Assembly (NCBI RefSeq): GCF_003062295.1
Contig: NZ_PYCN01000018.1
Coordinates: forward strand, 62,001 to 126,000
Direction: 5' to 3'
DNA length: 64,000 nucleotides
From: Bradyrhizobium algeriense
GTDB taxonomy: Bacteria > Pseudomonadota > Alphaproteobacteria > Rhizobiales > Xanthobacteraceae
The notes under the pieces are model-generated. The model worked only from the letters and a program-made list of their open reading frames with translations, ran no database searches and was not told where the DNA came from. This document shows positions 1 to 8,844 of this stretch, one piece after another. Made by a program: the position numbers and the translations under genes. How positions within the stretch are numbered: position 1 is the stretch's first letter; every line of letters starts with the position of its first letter.

Positions 1-135
1 CGGGCTGTGAGCCTCCTGTTCTTTTTGATACAGCCACCCTGTCCGGCCTGTATCCTTTTGCTACGGCGAGCGCTCATTGTCGCGACGGCTTCTTGCTGTC
101 GGCCGGCTTTGCCAGAAAGCACGCAAGGACAGCCG

Positions 136-1122
136 ATGTTTCGAACTGATCCGAGGCGGCGCAAAGGGCACAGCGTGAAGCGGCTGGTGCTGTTTCTGGC
201 AGCCTTTGTGCTGACCGTGCTGCTTTTGGCTCATGTCGACAGCAACGCCGCCTCGCGCGCCGTTTCCACCCCGTCGAAATTCGCGGGCGCCTTCGTCAAT
301 TGGGGTCCGATAGGTCGCGAGCATACGCTGCAGGCGTGGGAAAAATGGCTGAAGCAGAAGCCGTCCTCGGTGCTCGGCGTCGACTTCTATGGCGGGACGA
401 CCTGGGAGGATTTCTCCAAAGTGAGCTGGGTTCCGGGTGTCTGGAAGAAGCTCAATCCCGCGCGCAATGTGGTCTGGTCGATCCCGCTGACCATGAAAGG
501 AACGCCTCTCGCCGACGTGGCCGACGGGCTTCACGATGCCGAATTCGAGGCTGCCGCCCGGGCAATTTCAGAAGCGCATCCGCAGGCGATCATTCGGCTC
601 GGCTGGGAGATGAACCTGTCCGAAATGGCGTGGTTCGCCAAAGGGCATGAAGCCGATTACATCAAGGCGTTCCGGCGCGTCGTGGAAATATTCAGGCGCC
701 ACTCCGCTACCTTCAAGTTCGACTGGTGTCCGGGGTGGGGGCCGCAGGAAATGCCGGCGGACGCGAGCTATCCCGGCGACGACGTCGTCGACTACATCGG
801 CCTCGATGTCTACGACTTCAAGCATGAAGGTTCTGCGGAAGAGCGCTGGAACACCTTCTACGTCAAGGCGCCGTTCGGCCTGGAGTGGCACCGCGATTTT
901 GCGCGCCGGCACGGCAAGCGGATGAGCTATCCCGAATGGGGCGTCGGCAATTTCGGCGACAACCCGTTCTTCATTCAGCAGATGCACGACTGGTTCATGA
1001 AGAACGAGGACAGCATTGCCTACGCCGCCTATTTCGACGTCGACGGGGCGTGGCCCACCCAGATCGATAACGGTCAGTTTCCGAACTCGCAACGCTTGTT
1101 CCGAAAGCTGTTCAGCCGCTGA
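136..1122 (+). CDS. Secreted GH26-like glycoside hydrolase of the polysaccharide cluster
   Basis: Predicted extracytoplasmic beta-glycanase of the GH26 (endo-mannanase-like) type. A basic stretch and hydrophobic segment at about residues 15-33 look like a signal peptide or anchor; the rest resembles a TIM-barrel hydrolase. GWEMN with Glu158 fits the clan A acid/base and YPEWG with Glu267 fits the nucleophile. ATG 136 is chosen; GTG 175, just before the hydrophobic segment, is an alternative, and the open frame further upstream looks non-coding. It heads a cluster of polymerase and glycosyltransferase genes, so it may trim or release the exported polymer. The fold assignment is by motif recognition; the substrate is unknown. 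Confidence 0.72.
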   Translation: MFRTDPRRRKGHSVKRLVLFLAAFVLTVLLLAHVDSNAASRAVSTPSKFAGAFVNWGPIGREHTLQAWEKWLKQKPSSVLGVDFYGGTTWEDFSKVSWVPGVWKKLNPARNVVWSIPLTMKGTPLADVADGLHDAEFEAAARAISEAHPQAIIRLGWEMNLSEMAWFAKGHEADYIKAFRRVVEIFRRHSATFKFDWCPGWGPQEMPADASYPGDDVVDYIGLDVYDFKHEGSAEERWNTFYVKAPFGLEWHRDFARRHGKRMSYPEWGVGNFGDNPFFIQQMHDWFMKNEDSIAYAAYFDVDGAWPTQIDNGQFPNSQRLFRKLFSR

Positions 1123-1329
1123 TCTGCGGTCAGCGTTCGGCGGATTAACCCCATCCGTTAACCGTCGCCGGAGATCGGTGCTTCGCGTCCCGCCGCCGGA
1201 TCGAATATTGCACCACTGCGCACGTAGCGTTCGCCAACGCCGGATCGATCCGGAACGAACGATCTTATCGAGACGGAAATGTCCCGGAATAACGCCGGCC
1301 ATCCCGTTTCGGGACGATGAGATTTATTT

Positions 1330-2379
1330 GTGAACGACGTGAACGTCATGGCACAGCCTTCGACCAGCGATCTCCGGATGGACGGGTCTGATCCGTCGGT
1401 CAGGGCGTTGCGCGCGCTGGTGGCGGTTTCGCCGGCGCTCGATCCCGGAATCGAAGTCGTCGTTTGCGTCCCCTGTTTCCGCCGGCCTCGATACCTGCGC
1501 CGGACGCTGGAATCGCTCGTTGCTCAGCGCACTCACCGTCGCTTCGCCGTCGTCATGGTGGAGAACGATGCCTCGAAGAGCGAGAGCGTTCCGGTTGCGG
1601 CCGAGTACCTCGCATCGGGGAAATTCGCAGGCGTGTGCGTGATCGAGCCACGGCAGGGCAATTGCCATGCGATCAACGCCGCCTTTGAGACGGCGCTGCA
1701 GATGTTCCCGGCGGCAACCAGTTTCCTGATGATCGACGATGACGAAATCGCGTCGCCGGACTGGCTGGAGCTGATGGTCAGGACTGCCGGTGCGACCGGT
1801 GCCGACATCGTCGGCGGACCGGTATTCCCAGAATTCGAGGACGAACGGAAGCGCGGGTTGCGGCGCCACCCGGCTTTTGCGCCGGCCTATGAGGCCTCAG
1901 GCCCGGTGCCGGTGATCTATGGCTGCGGCAATTGCCTGATCCGGCGCTCGGTGTTTACGCGGTTGGGCATGCCGGCGTTCGACCTTCGTTTCAATTTTCT
2001 GGGCGGCGGAGATACCGATTTCTTCTACCGCTGCATGAGGCTCGGTTTGCGCTTTCACTGGGTGGCTGAAGCCGTGATCAGCGAGACCGTGCCGCAAAGC
2101 CGCACCAGCCTGAGATGGCTGGTGACGCGCGGCCTGCGGATCGGCGCAATCAATTATCACGTCCAGCGCAAGGCGACGACTACGATCTGGCTGCGGGCGA
2201 AGTTGACCGCCAAATTGCTGGCGGCCTTGCCGCTTTCGCTTGTTTATGCCGTGCGCGCCATCCTGACCGAGCGTGAGCGGACCATTGCCATGCATCCCGT
2301 GACGGTGGCGATCGGCAGCGCGCTGGCGGCGTTCGGCCTCGAACCGCAGCCCTACAAGGCCTCGAAGATCATCTCATGA
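1330..2379 (+). CDS. Family 2 glycosyltransferase
   Basis: GT-A fold transferase expected to add a sugar from a nucleotide donor during polysaccharide assembly at the inner membrane. The nucleotide-binding strand VVVCVPCFRRP lies near residues 43-53, a DDD metal site at 136-138 (MIDDDE), and the acceptor-side GGGDTDFFYR motif near 220. The C-terminal 80 residues contain a weakly hydrophobic stretch that may hold it at the membrane. GTG 1330 is used; ATG 1348 is in frame and possible. Its stop overlaps the next start by 4 bp (ATGA), so translation is probably coupled to the polymerase gene. Donor and acceptor cannot be read from sequence. Confidence 0.85.
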   Translation: MNDVNVMAQPSTSDLRMDGSDPSVRALRALVAVSPALDPGIEVVVCVPCFRRPRYLRRTLESLVAQRTHRRFAVVMVENDASKSESVPVAAEYLASGKFAGVCVIEPRQGNCHAINAAFETALQMFPAATSFLMIDDDEIASPDWLELMVRTAGATGADIVGGPVFPEFEDERKRGLRRHPAFAPAYEASGPVPVIYGCGNCLIRRSVFTRLGMPAFDLRFNFLGGGDTDFFYRCMRLGLRFHWVAEAVISETVPQSRTSLRWLVTRGLRIGAINYHVQRKATTTIWLRAKLTAKLLAALPLSLVYAVRAILTERERTIAMHPVTVAIGSALAAFGLEPQPYKASKIIS

Positions 2380-3689
2380 GTGAGCTCGTCGACGCATCCG
2401 AAATCCGCAGCCTTGCCGCCGGGATAGAGCGGCAGCAGGTGATGGACATCGTCCGCGGCGCGACATTCGTTGGAACGCTGCTGCTGGGCTGGATATCGCT
2501 GCATCCGTTCGTCAGTCTCGGCGATCTGCAGATCGGCGACGTCGGCACTGGAAACGAGCTGGCGACCTATGCGGTGTTCGGCGCCCTGAGCGTGCTGACG
2601 GTTGCATTGGCATTGCGAAACGACGCGCGGGGCCTGGCGACGCTGTTGTCGCCGGCGTTTGTCCTGTTCGGCGCCTGGCTCACGGTGACCGTCGTGTTGT
2701 CGCTCGACCCGACAACGTCGATCAAGCGCCTTTCCCTGACAATCTGCGTCGTCGCGGTGACCGCCGCGCTGATGCTGCTGCCGAAGTCGCAGCAGGAATT
2801 GATGCACTGGTTCACGATCGCGGCGCTGGCATTGCTGGCGATCTGCTATCTCGGAATATTGCTGGCCCCCGATCTTTCGATTCACCTGGCGACCGATCCG
2901 CAGGAGCCTGGCCTCGCCGGCAACTGGCGCGGCGCGTTCGGCCACAAGAACCAGGCCGCGTCCATCATGGTGGTGGTGCTGTTTCTCGGCGTCTACGTCC
3001 TCCGCTCCGGCCTGTGGCTATCCGGTGCCGCCATCATCGCGCTCGCCTCGTTGTTTCTGCTGTATTCGGCCGGAAAGAGCTCGCTGACCCTGTGCTTTGT
3101 GGTGCTGCTGCTGACGTCGACAATCTCTTTCATCCGCGCGCTCTGGCTTCGCGCGATCATCTTGCTCACGCCGCTGGTATTGCTGAACCTGCTTAGCATC
3201 GGCGCGGTGATGTCTGAGGGCCTCGCCGGGATTTCCAGGTTGCTGCCGTTCGATTCGACATTTACCGGCCGCACCGACATCTGGGCGTTTGCATTGCAGT
3301 CGCTCCATGCGCGGCTGCTCACCGGCTATGGCTTTGCGTCCTTCTGGGGCAGCAGCGCCATTCAAAATCTGCCGGAAGGCAAGGAGTGGGCTGGCTTTGC
3401 CGCGCACAGCCACAATGGCTATCTCGACACTGCGCTGGGCACGGGCCTGCCCGGGCTCGCCTTGCTCATCCTGGTGCTGGTGATCCTTCCTTTAAGGAAT
3501 TTTCAGCGGGCGGATGAGGGCGGCAACAACGGTCCGCTCGCCATGATGCTGCTGCGGATCTGGCTGTTCGGGCTCTATCTGTCGGCGATGGAAAGCTTCT
3601 TCCTCGACCGTTCCGAGCCCTCGTGGTTCACGTTCCTGTTGGCGGTATTCGGCCTGCACTATCTCGCGCGGTTCCGGGCGAAAGCCTGA
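2376..3689 (+). CDS. O-antigen ligase / ExoQ-Wzy-like polysaccharide polymerase
   Basis: Multi-pass inner-membrane protein of the O-antigen ligase/polymerase superfamily (PF04932 type), 437 aa with about ten hydrophobic segments. The hallmark is the periplasmic-loop motif WRGAFGHKN near residue 187, as in ExoQ-like polymerases, and a second polar stretch with HSHNGYLDTALGTG lies near 345. It should polymerise or ligate lipid-linked repeat units on the periplasmic face. It overlaps the upstream GT2 gene by 4 bp. The next gene is convergent and begins only 3 bp after the stop, with no clear terminator between. Confidence 0.85.
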   Translation: MSELVDASEIRSLAAGIERQQVMDIVRGATFVGTLLLGWISLHPFVSLGDLQIGDVGTGNELATYAVFGALSVLTVALALRNDARGLATLLSPAFVLFGAWLTVTVVLSLDPTTSIKRLSLTICVVAVTAALMLLPKSQQELMHWFTIAALALLAICYLGILLAPDLSIHLATDPQEPGLAGNWRGAFGHKNQAASIMVVVLFLGVYVLRSGLWLSGAAIIALASLFLLYSAGKSSLTLCFVVLLLTSTISFIRALWLRAIILLTPLVLLNLLSIGAVMSEGLAGISRLLPFDSTFTGRTDIWAFALQSLHARLLTGYGFASFWGSSAIQNLPEGKEWAGFAAHSHNGYLDTALGTGLPGLALLILVLVILPLRNFQRADEGGNNGPLAMMLLRIWLFGLYLSAMESFFLDRSEPSWFTFLLAVFGLHYLARFRAKA

Positions 3690-3692
3690 GGT

Positions 3693-4784
3693 TCAAAGCT
3701 GCGCCCGCACCGCTTCGGCGATATCCTTCCACCAGCCGTCGAAATCGAACGGCCAGTGCACCGGTGGCCGTTTGACCACCGAGGCGATCCGGTCGGCATA
3801 GGTCTCGTTGTCAGCGCCGCGCGCGACCAGCACGACGGCGCCACGCGCGATCAATTCCTTGAAGCGCGGATGGTGGTCGAATTCTTCAGGCAGCACGGGA
3901 CCAGCGACGATCAGCGGACGGCCGGACTGCACGCAGGTGAGAATGCTGGAGCGCCGCGCGGTGAGCCCCTCATCGAGCGGATAACAGAATGCGTCGATCT
4001 CGCTGAACAGGCCGAACACCTCGTGATCGGAGGCGACGAATCCGGAGACGATCACATCGTCGGCGATGCCAAGTTCTCTGGCGCGAGCATGAAACTCCTG
4101 CTCGACCTTGTCGACGCCGCGAATGAAGGAGCCGATGTAGACGATCAGCGGCTGGAGCCCGCGCTGCTTCAGGATCGCGCCGATCTCGAGCAGCGCATTG
4201 GGTTGCTTGCCCGGATAGATCGATCCAAAGTGACCAATCAGCAGCCGTCCGTCGCGCTTTGCGGCGATGAGGCGGTGCCGCAATTTCGAATCCTGAATTC
4301 CCACAGGGGCTTCGATGTTCGGCGGCAGCGGCGCCAGCACGCTCTTTCTGGCGGTCCAGCCGAGCAGGGGATCGTCCGCGAGCTCACGCCGCACCAGCGG
4401 CGAGAACATGACGATGGTGTCGGCAAGCAGCAGCGCCGGCACATAGGTGATGCGGCGCAGCCAATGCAGCCCGGTCCATTCGTGCTGGATCAGGACGACC
4501 TTGCGCCGGCGCAGCCGGGCTATCGCCATTGCCAAAAGCGGCGTGAACATCACGCGCTTCCAGGCCACGATCGGGAAGTTGCAGACCACGCTTTGCGTCG
4601 CGCCGACCGCGCGCCAGATATCGGCAAGCGAGCCTTCACTGCGCGTTAGCGTTAATGTCGTGCTGGTGCCGGGCTCGAGCTTTTCGATCGTCTCCTGCAA
4701 CAGGCGGGTGAACTGGCCGACGCCGCAATGCATCTGCGGCCCTGCGCCGAGAAACAGCGCCCGATATCGGGTTTCTCCAGTCAT
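3693..4784 (-). CDS. GT-B (GT4-like) glycosyltransferase
   Basis: 363 aa, two Rossmann-like halves as in GT-B retaining transferases. The N-terminal half has LFLGAGPQMHCGVGQFT near residue 10 and the hydrophobic strand VVLIQHEWTGLHW near 95. The C-terminal half has LLIGHFGSIYPGKQP near 180 and a donor-binding region ending in LDEGLTARRSSI, resembling the EGLT/S element of GT4 enzymes. It is on the opposite strand from the rest of the cluster and convergent with the polymerase gene, so it has its own promoter. Probably adds a sugar to the same polymer, but that is context only. Confidence 0.75.
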   Translation of the reverse strand: MTGETRYRALFLGAGPQMHCGVGQFTRLLQETIEKLEPGTSTTLTLTRSEGSLADIWRAVGATQSVVCNFPIVAWKRVMFTPLLAMAIARLRRRKVVLIQHEWTGLHWLRRITYVPALLLADTIVMFSPLVRRELADDPLLGWTARKSVLAPLPPNIEAPVGIQDSKLRHRLIAAKRDGRLLIGHFGSIYPGKQPNALLEIGAILKQRGLQPLIVYIGSFIRGVDKVEQEFHARARELGIADDVIVSGFVASDHEVFGLFSEIDAFCYPLDEGLTARRSSILTCVQSGRPLIVAGPVLPEEFDHHPRFKELIARGAVVLVARGADNETYADRIASVVKRPPVHWPFDFDGWWKDIAEAVRAQL

Positions 4785-5008
4785 CGTGCGGCGGGTTTCC
4801 AGGAGCGGTCGGCGTTAGCCATACATCCCAGACATTAGCTTCCGGTAAGCGGCAGCGTCCGCCCGGCACCGTTCTTGCCAATTCGATCATGAAGAGCGTC
4901 CGGCCGTCTCATTACGGGACATCGGGCGGTGACGGCAATGGCGGCAGGGCGCGATTTCGGGACAGCCGGAATACGGCGCAGGCAACGGAAGTCAGCAGGA
5001 GCGCGGCG

Positions 5009-5941
5009 ATGACGGGCAAGATCTTCAGCAGATGGGATGAGACCCATTCCGAGCTTTGGAGCCACCAGCCGATCCGGCTCGAACACGAGATGCACAAATC
5101 GCCGGCGTTCTCGATGGACGAACTCGCGCAGTTGATCGAGAGCTATCCGCGCGAGCACTACAGCCTGGTCAAGACGGGCGCCAGGGGATCCAGCCGCGTG
5201 TGGCGCGAGGGCGATATCGGCAACCTCTCCGGCCGGCAGGTCATCGAAGCGATTTCCCGCGGCGGGCTCTGGCTCAATATGCGCGACGTCGGCTCCGTCG
5301 ATAGCCGTTACCGCAAGCTGGTCGACCGGATGTTCGAGGAGATCGCGGCCAAGGTTCCGGGGTTCGTGGTGCCGAACCACCAGGCCGGCATTCTGATCTC
5401 CTCGCCGGACGCGCAGGTCTATTATCACGCCGATCTGCCGGGGCAGGGCCTGATCCAGATCGCCGGCCGCAAGCGGGTCTACGTCTATCCAAACACCGCG
5501 CCCTTCATCAAGCCGCAACACCTCGAGGACATCGCGCTGTTCGATGTCGAGGTCGACCTGCCTTACGCGCCCTGGTACGACGCCCATGCGCAGGTGTTTG
5601 ATCTCGAACCCGGCCAGATGCTGAACTGGCCGCTGAACGCGCCGCACCGCGTCGAGAATCTCGGCACCGTCAATATCTCCATGACGGTATCCTACGGCAA
5701 CGACGAGATCCGCCGCGCCCAGATCGTCCATCTCGCCAACGGCCTGCTGCGTCATCGCTTCGGCTATACGCCGAAGACCAGCAATCTGCGCGGGCCGTCG
5801 TTTTTCGCCAAGAAGGTGCTGCAAAAACTCGTGCGCGACAGCAAGTGGGTCAAGCGCGAGCGCAAGGCCCGTCGCGGGATCGATTTCCGCCTCGACGCCA
5901 CTGAGCCCGGCAAGATCGTCGATCTGCCGAAGGCGGCATAG
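5009..5941 (+). CDS. JmjC/cupin_8-like Fe(II)/2-oxoglutarate oxygenase
   Basis: 310 aa double-stranded beta-helix protein of the cupin-like/JmjC type. Seen in sequence: a proximal HxD pair (His140, Asp142 in YYHADLPGQG), the conserved GRKRVYVYP strand, and a distal His213 in APHRVENLG, which together form a complete 2-His-1-carboxylate iron site. Family members hydroxylate proteins or small molecules; some are annotated as transcription factors by homology only. ATG 5009 is preferred because AGGAG sits 9 bases upstream; the frame is open back to 4889 without such a site. It lies 12 bp before a CelD-type acyltransferase gene, so the two may modify the exopolysaccharide or a precursor. The target is unknown. 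Confidence 0.72.
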   Translation: MTGKIFSRWDETHSELWSHQPIRLEHEMHKSPAFSMDELAQLIESYPREHYSLVKTGARGSSRVWREGDIGNLSGRQVIEAISRGGLWLNMRDVGSVDSRYRKLVDRMFEEIAAKVPGFVVPNHQAGILISSPDAQVYYHADLPGQGLIQIAGRKRVYVYPNTAPFIKPQHLEDIALFDVEVDLPYAPWYDAHAQVFDLEPGQMLNWPLNAPHRVENLGTVNISMTVSYGNDEIRRAQIVHLANGLLRHRFGYTPKTSNLRGPSFFAKKVLQKLVRDSKWVKRERKARRGIDFRLDATEPGKIVDLPKAA

Positions 5942-5953
5942 ATCGCAACGCCG

Positions 5954-7144
5954 ATGACGGTGCTGACGACCAGTGCGGGGCAATTGGCGGCGCGGCCGAA
6001 AAGCCGTGCGGCCGGATTCCGCGTCGAATTGCTGCGCGACTGGCAACAGGCCCTCGCGCGCTGGCACGACATCAGCCCGTCGACGCCGTTCCAGCATCCG
6101 CAGTGGTATGACGCGTGGTACGCCGCTTTCGACGGTACCGAGGGCGTGGCGCCTTTAATCGCTGTTGTCACCGATGCATCGACCCATGAGCCGGCGATGC
6201 TGCTGCCGCTGATCCGCCGCCGACAAGACAAGATCACAACGATCGAATTCGCCGATCTCAATCTGACCGACTACAACGCGCCGATCCTGGGCAGCGCAGC
6301 GCCGCGTGATGCCAAAGCGATGCGCGCGCTGTGGCGCAGCCTGCTGTCGGCGCTGCGCCGCATGCCTGAGGCGGCCGATCTCATCCGCATTCGCAAGGTG
6401 CCCATCGATCTCGATGGCAGGCCCAATCCGCTCGCCTTGCTCGATACCGGCGGTCCGTGCTTGCTCAACGGCAATCTCGTCACCACCGGCGAGGATTACG
6501 ACGCCTGGCGCTACACGCTGCAAAAAGTCGTGCGCACAGAGCTGCAACGGTGCTGGCGCGTCTTCACGCGCGATCCCGCCGCTTCCTTTGCGATCGTCAC
6601 CGATACCAGTGAAGCGTTGCGGATTCTCGCGACCACCGAGGTTCAGCAAGGCGCGCGGATGAAGAGCCTCGGGCGGAACTACGTCCTCAATGACGAGACC
6701 TGCGCGGCGTTCTACCGCAACCTGGTGCGCGATGGTGTCGGCAATGGCTATGCGCTGGTCTCGGTGCTCACGGCCGCCGGCGACGAGATCGTGGCGACGC
6801 TGCTCGGCATCAGGACCGGCTCACGCTACGTGATGGTCCGCATCAGCAACGCCGGCGAGAAATGGTCGAACTGTTCGCCGGGCCGGCTGATCATCGAGCG
6901 CACCATGGCTGCCCTTCACAAGGACGGCGTGCGCGAGTTCGACTTCTCCGTCGGCAATTACGCCTACAAGCGCCGCTTCGGCGTGACGCCCGTGTCCTTG
7001 ATCGACATCAGCGCCGCCTTGAGCTGGCGCGGATGGCCCTCCGCACAGCGCGACCATATGGTGCGCGCAGTGCGTAACTATCCGCGGCTCGACGCCTGGC
7101 TGAGGCGCACGCTCGGTAAGTCGCTGTCACGCGAAGAGAATTGA
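5954..7144 (+). CDS. GNAT acyltransferase, CelD/BcsL family
   Basis: 396 aa protein of the CelD/BcsL acetyltransferase-6 group found in cellulose and other exopolysaccharide loci. Motifs: FQHPQWYDAWYAAF near residue 50, and in the C-terminal GNAT half the block VREFDFSVGNYAYKRRFG near 330, diagnostic for this family. Cytoplasmic, with no signal peptide. Family knowledge suggests transfer of an acyl group from an acyl-CoA to a sugar or amino-sugar. It follows the oxygenase gene with a 12-bp gap and is probably cotranscribed with it. Confidence 0.8.
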   Translation: MTVLTTSAGQLAARPKSRAAGFRVELLRDWQQALARWHDISPSTPFQHPQWYDAWYAAFDGTEGVAPLIAVVTDASTHEPAMLLPLIRRRQDKITTIEFADLNLTDYNAPILGSAAPRDAKAMRALWRSLLSALRRMPEAADLIRIRKVPIDLDGRPNPLALLDTGGPCLLNGNLVTTGEDYDAWRYTLQKVVRTELQRCWRVFTRDPAASFAIVTDTSEALRILATTEVQQGARMKSLGRNYVLNDETCAAFYRNLVRDGVGNGYALVSVLTAAGDEIVATLLGIRTGSRYVMVRISNAGEKWSNCSPGRLIIERTMAALHKDGVREFDFSVGNYAYKRRFGVTPVSLIDISAALSWRGWPSAQRDHMVRAVRNYPRLDAWLRRTLGKSLSREEN

Positions 7145-7323
7145 CGCGCTGGGACGGCGCGGCCACGGTTGTGCAAATATGCCACACATATCAGGATTAT
7201 GTGGACGTTCTGCCTGTGTTCGCGAGAGTTCATGATCGCTTGCACGCCAGAGGCGTATGATTCGCCTCGGGTCAGGGATTACTGGTGAATGCCTTCTTGG
7301 GTGTCTTCTTGGGGAGAGCCGAC

Positions 7324-7518
7324 ATGCCAGCCTACATCCATCATCACGACGATACGGAACCCGCCTTTGTCATCTGTCCGAGCTGCGTCGGAATTCCGAT
7401 GTATGTGCGCGACGTCGAGCCGCATTGGAGCATGGCGAAGATCGACTTCACCTTTGAGTGCGCCGACTGCGGCGCCCAGGTTCGCCAGACCATTGTGAAG
7501 CCGGAAGTGCGGCATTAG
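7324..7518 (+). CDS. Small zinc-ribbon-like protein of unknown function
   Basis: 64 aa. It carries two CxxC pairs (CPSC near residue 19, CADC near 50) spaced as in a zinc ribbon, plus a His-rich N-terminus (IHHHDD). ATG 7324 is chosen because GGGGAGAG lies just upstream; the frame extends to 7285 without a better site. A six-base hairpin (7250-7255 with 7263-7268) lies in its leader. It stands alone between the polysaccharide cluster and a palindromic repeat. Function not recognised; zinc binding is inferred from cysteine spacing. Confidence 0.6.
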   Translation: MPAYIHHHDDTEPAFVICPSCVGIPMYVRDVEPHWSMAKIDFTFECADCGAQVRQTIVKPEVRH

Positions 7519-7529
7519 GTGACGGATCC

Positions 7530-7618
7530 GTAGGCTGGGCAAAGGCGCGTTTGCGCCGTGCCCACCATGTTTTCCGCAAGCCGAAGATGGTGGGCACGCT
7601 GCGCCTTGCCCACCCTAC
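7530..7618. repeat. Palindromic intergenic repeat, type A (copy 1)
   Basis: 89-bp nested palindrome. Outer arms are GTAGGCTGGGCAAAGGCGC and the matching GCGCCTTGCCCACCCTAC; inner arms GTGCCCACCAT and ATGGTGGGCAC. It separates two convergent genes and could terminate both. A related copy lies at 48522-48647. Confidence 0.85.
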
Positions 7619-7624
7619 GCAGCA

Positions 7625-8572
7625 TCAAACCTGCCGCACCACGCCCGGCTTGCCCGGATCGCATTCCAGCGCGTCGCGATCCCACTTCGCTGCGATCGCT
7701 GCGGCCTCATAGGTGCTTTGCAGGAAATCGAGCAGCGCCTTGTCAGGATCAGCCGCCGTTCGCACCGCGTCGTAGGGCAGAATGAATTCGCCGAGCGCTT
7801 CGCTGAAGAACGCCGCGTCGGGGCGCGCCTTCGTCGCGCGGAAGCCTGATGGCTCGGGATAGGCATAGGAATAGAACGCGGGATAATCGATCGCGCCGCC
7901 GCCTGGCCAGAAGCCGGCGCTGCTCACTTCATGCGAATAGGCTTCATGAGCGACCGCATCGGGTAAATGCGGCACGCCGCCGGGATGGCGCGGCGCGCGA
8001 CGGCCCGAGAAGCGCGTCACCGCGAGATCGAAACTGCCCCAGAAGAAATGCACCGGGCTTGCCTTGCCGAGAAAGCCGGTGCGGAATTGCTTGAAGACGC
8101 GGTCGCAGCTGACGAGGATTTGCAGGAAGCGCCCGACGGCATGGGGGTCGTAGGAGGCGTGCGCGGTGTCTTCGGAGAATTTTATCGGGTCGGGCAATTC
8201 GTTCGGCATCTCGTCGATCGCAACGGCAATGCCGAGTTCGGCAAGCGCCGCCATGACGGCGGCGTAGAAGCTGGCGACCGAATGTCCTGCTAGCGTAAAT
8301 TGCTCCAGCGAGCCGTCGCTGGTCGAGATGCGCAGCGTGTGGTCAATGAAATCGAAATCGATCTGGAACGTTCGCGCGCCGTCGGGGACCGGCGACGTCG
8401 TCAATCCGCGCGGCGTGACATAGAGCGTCACGTGCCAGGAATGATTGAGCCAGGGCGATTTGGTCAGCCGGATCTTGCCGATGATCTGGGTCCAGAGCTG
8501 CAGCGTCGCACAGGTGTCACGCCACGCTGCGGTCGGCAGTTCCGGCCACGGGGTCTGCGAATTACTGCTCAT
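7625..8572 (-). CDS. DUF5996 family protein
   Basis: 315 aa. Recognised by the N-terminal block WPELPTAAWRDTCATLQLW and the following KSPWLNHSWHVTLYVTPRGL, with HFFWGSFDLAVTRFSGR in the middle, typical of DUF5996 proteins. No signal peptide or membrane segment. ATG 8572 (MSSNSQ) matches where family similarity starts; the open frame runs 48 bases further upstream. Convergent with the zinc-ribbon gene across the type A repeat. The biochemical role of the family is not known to me. Confidence 0.75.
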   Translation of the reverse strand: MSSNSQTPWPELPTAAWRDTCATLQLWTQIIGKIRLTKSPWLNHSWHVTLYVTPRGLTTSPVPDGARTFQIDFDFIDHTLRISTSDGSLEQFTLAGHSVASFYAAVMAALAELGIAVAIDEMPNELPDPIKFSEDTAHASYDPHAVGRFLQILVSCDRVFKQFRTGFLGKASPVHFFWGSFDLAVTRFSGRRAPRHPGGVPHLPDAVAHEAYSHEVSSAGFWPGGGAIDYPAFYSYAYPEPSGFRATKARPDAAFFSEALGEFILPYDAVRTAADPDKALLDFLQSTYEAAAIAAKWDRDALECDPGKPGVVRQV

Positions 8573-8644
8573 GCCAGAACCTTGTGCGTGCCTGCCCCGG
8601 AACGCGTAGCACGAATTCACGAGGGCCTTAAAACCGGCGGCTCA

Positions 8645-8776
8645 CTATTTCGTGCATTCCGGGCAGCGCCGCTGTCCGCGCGAGGCGCGGTAGAGGCTCC
8701 TGCACCACCAGCGTCGCGCCATGGCCTGCAGCGGCCGGCGTGCCAGTTGAGCGATAAAGAGAAATTCGACCATCAT
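8645..8776 (-). CDS. Possible small basic protein (weak call)
   Basis: 43 codons starting at a double ATG (8776/8773), encoding a hydrophobic-then-basic peptide that ends RRCPECTK with one CxxC pair. No good ribosome-binding site is visible. Its residue make-up looks more protein-like than a shadow frame, but support is slight. It occupies most of the gap between wrbA and the DUF5996 gene. Confidence 0.28.
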   Translation of the reverse strand: MMVEFLFIAQLARRPLQAMARRWWCRSLYRASRGQRRCPECTK

Positions 8777-8806
8777 TGCTTCAGTCGTCCCACGAGGGAC
8801 GAGATA

Positions 8807-8836
8807 GGGCGGCATTCCCGAATGAGAATGCCGCCC
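8807..8836 (-). terminator. Hairpin downstream of wrbA
   Basis: Perfect 11-bp stem (GGGCGGCATTC with GAATGCCGCCC, 8-base loop) starting 8 bases after the wrbA stop. There is no clear T-run on the minus strand, so it may be a 3' stabilising hairpin rather than a strong intrinsic terminator. Confidence 0.6.
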
Positions 8837-8844
8837 ACCTCGCA

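Noticed and set aside
1123..1329. Possible small RNA or gene between the hydrolase and GT2 genes
   Set aside because: No promoter-terminator pair or protein-like frame could be supported.
4835..6097. 420-codon minus frame over the oxygenase gene
   Set aside because: Shadow of a gene with a complete metal site; the translation is Arg/Asp/Leu-biased without motifs.
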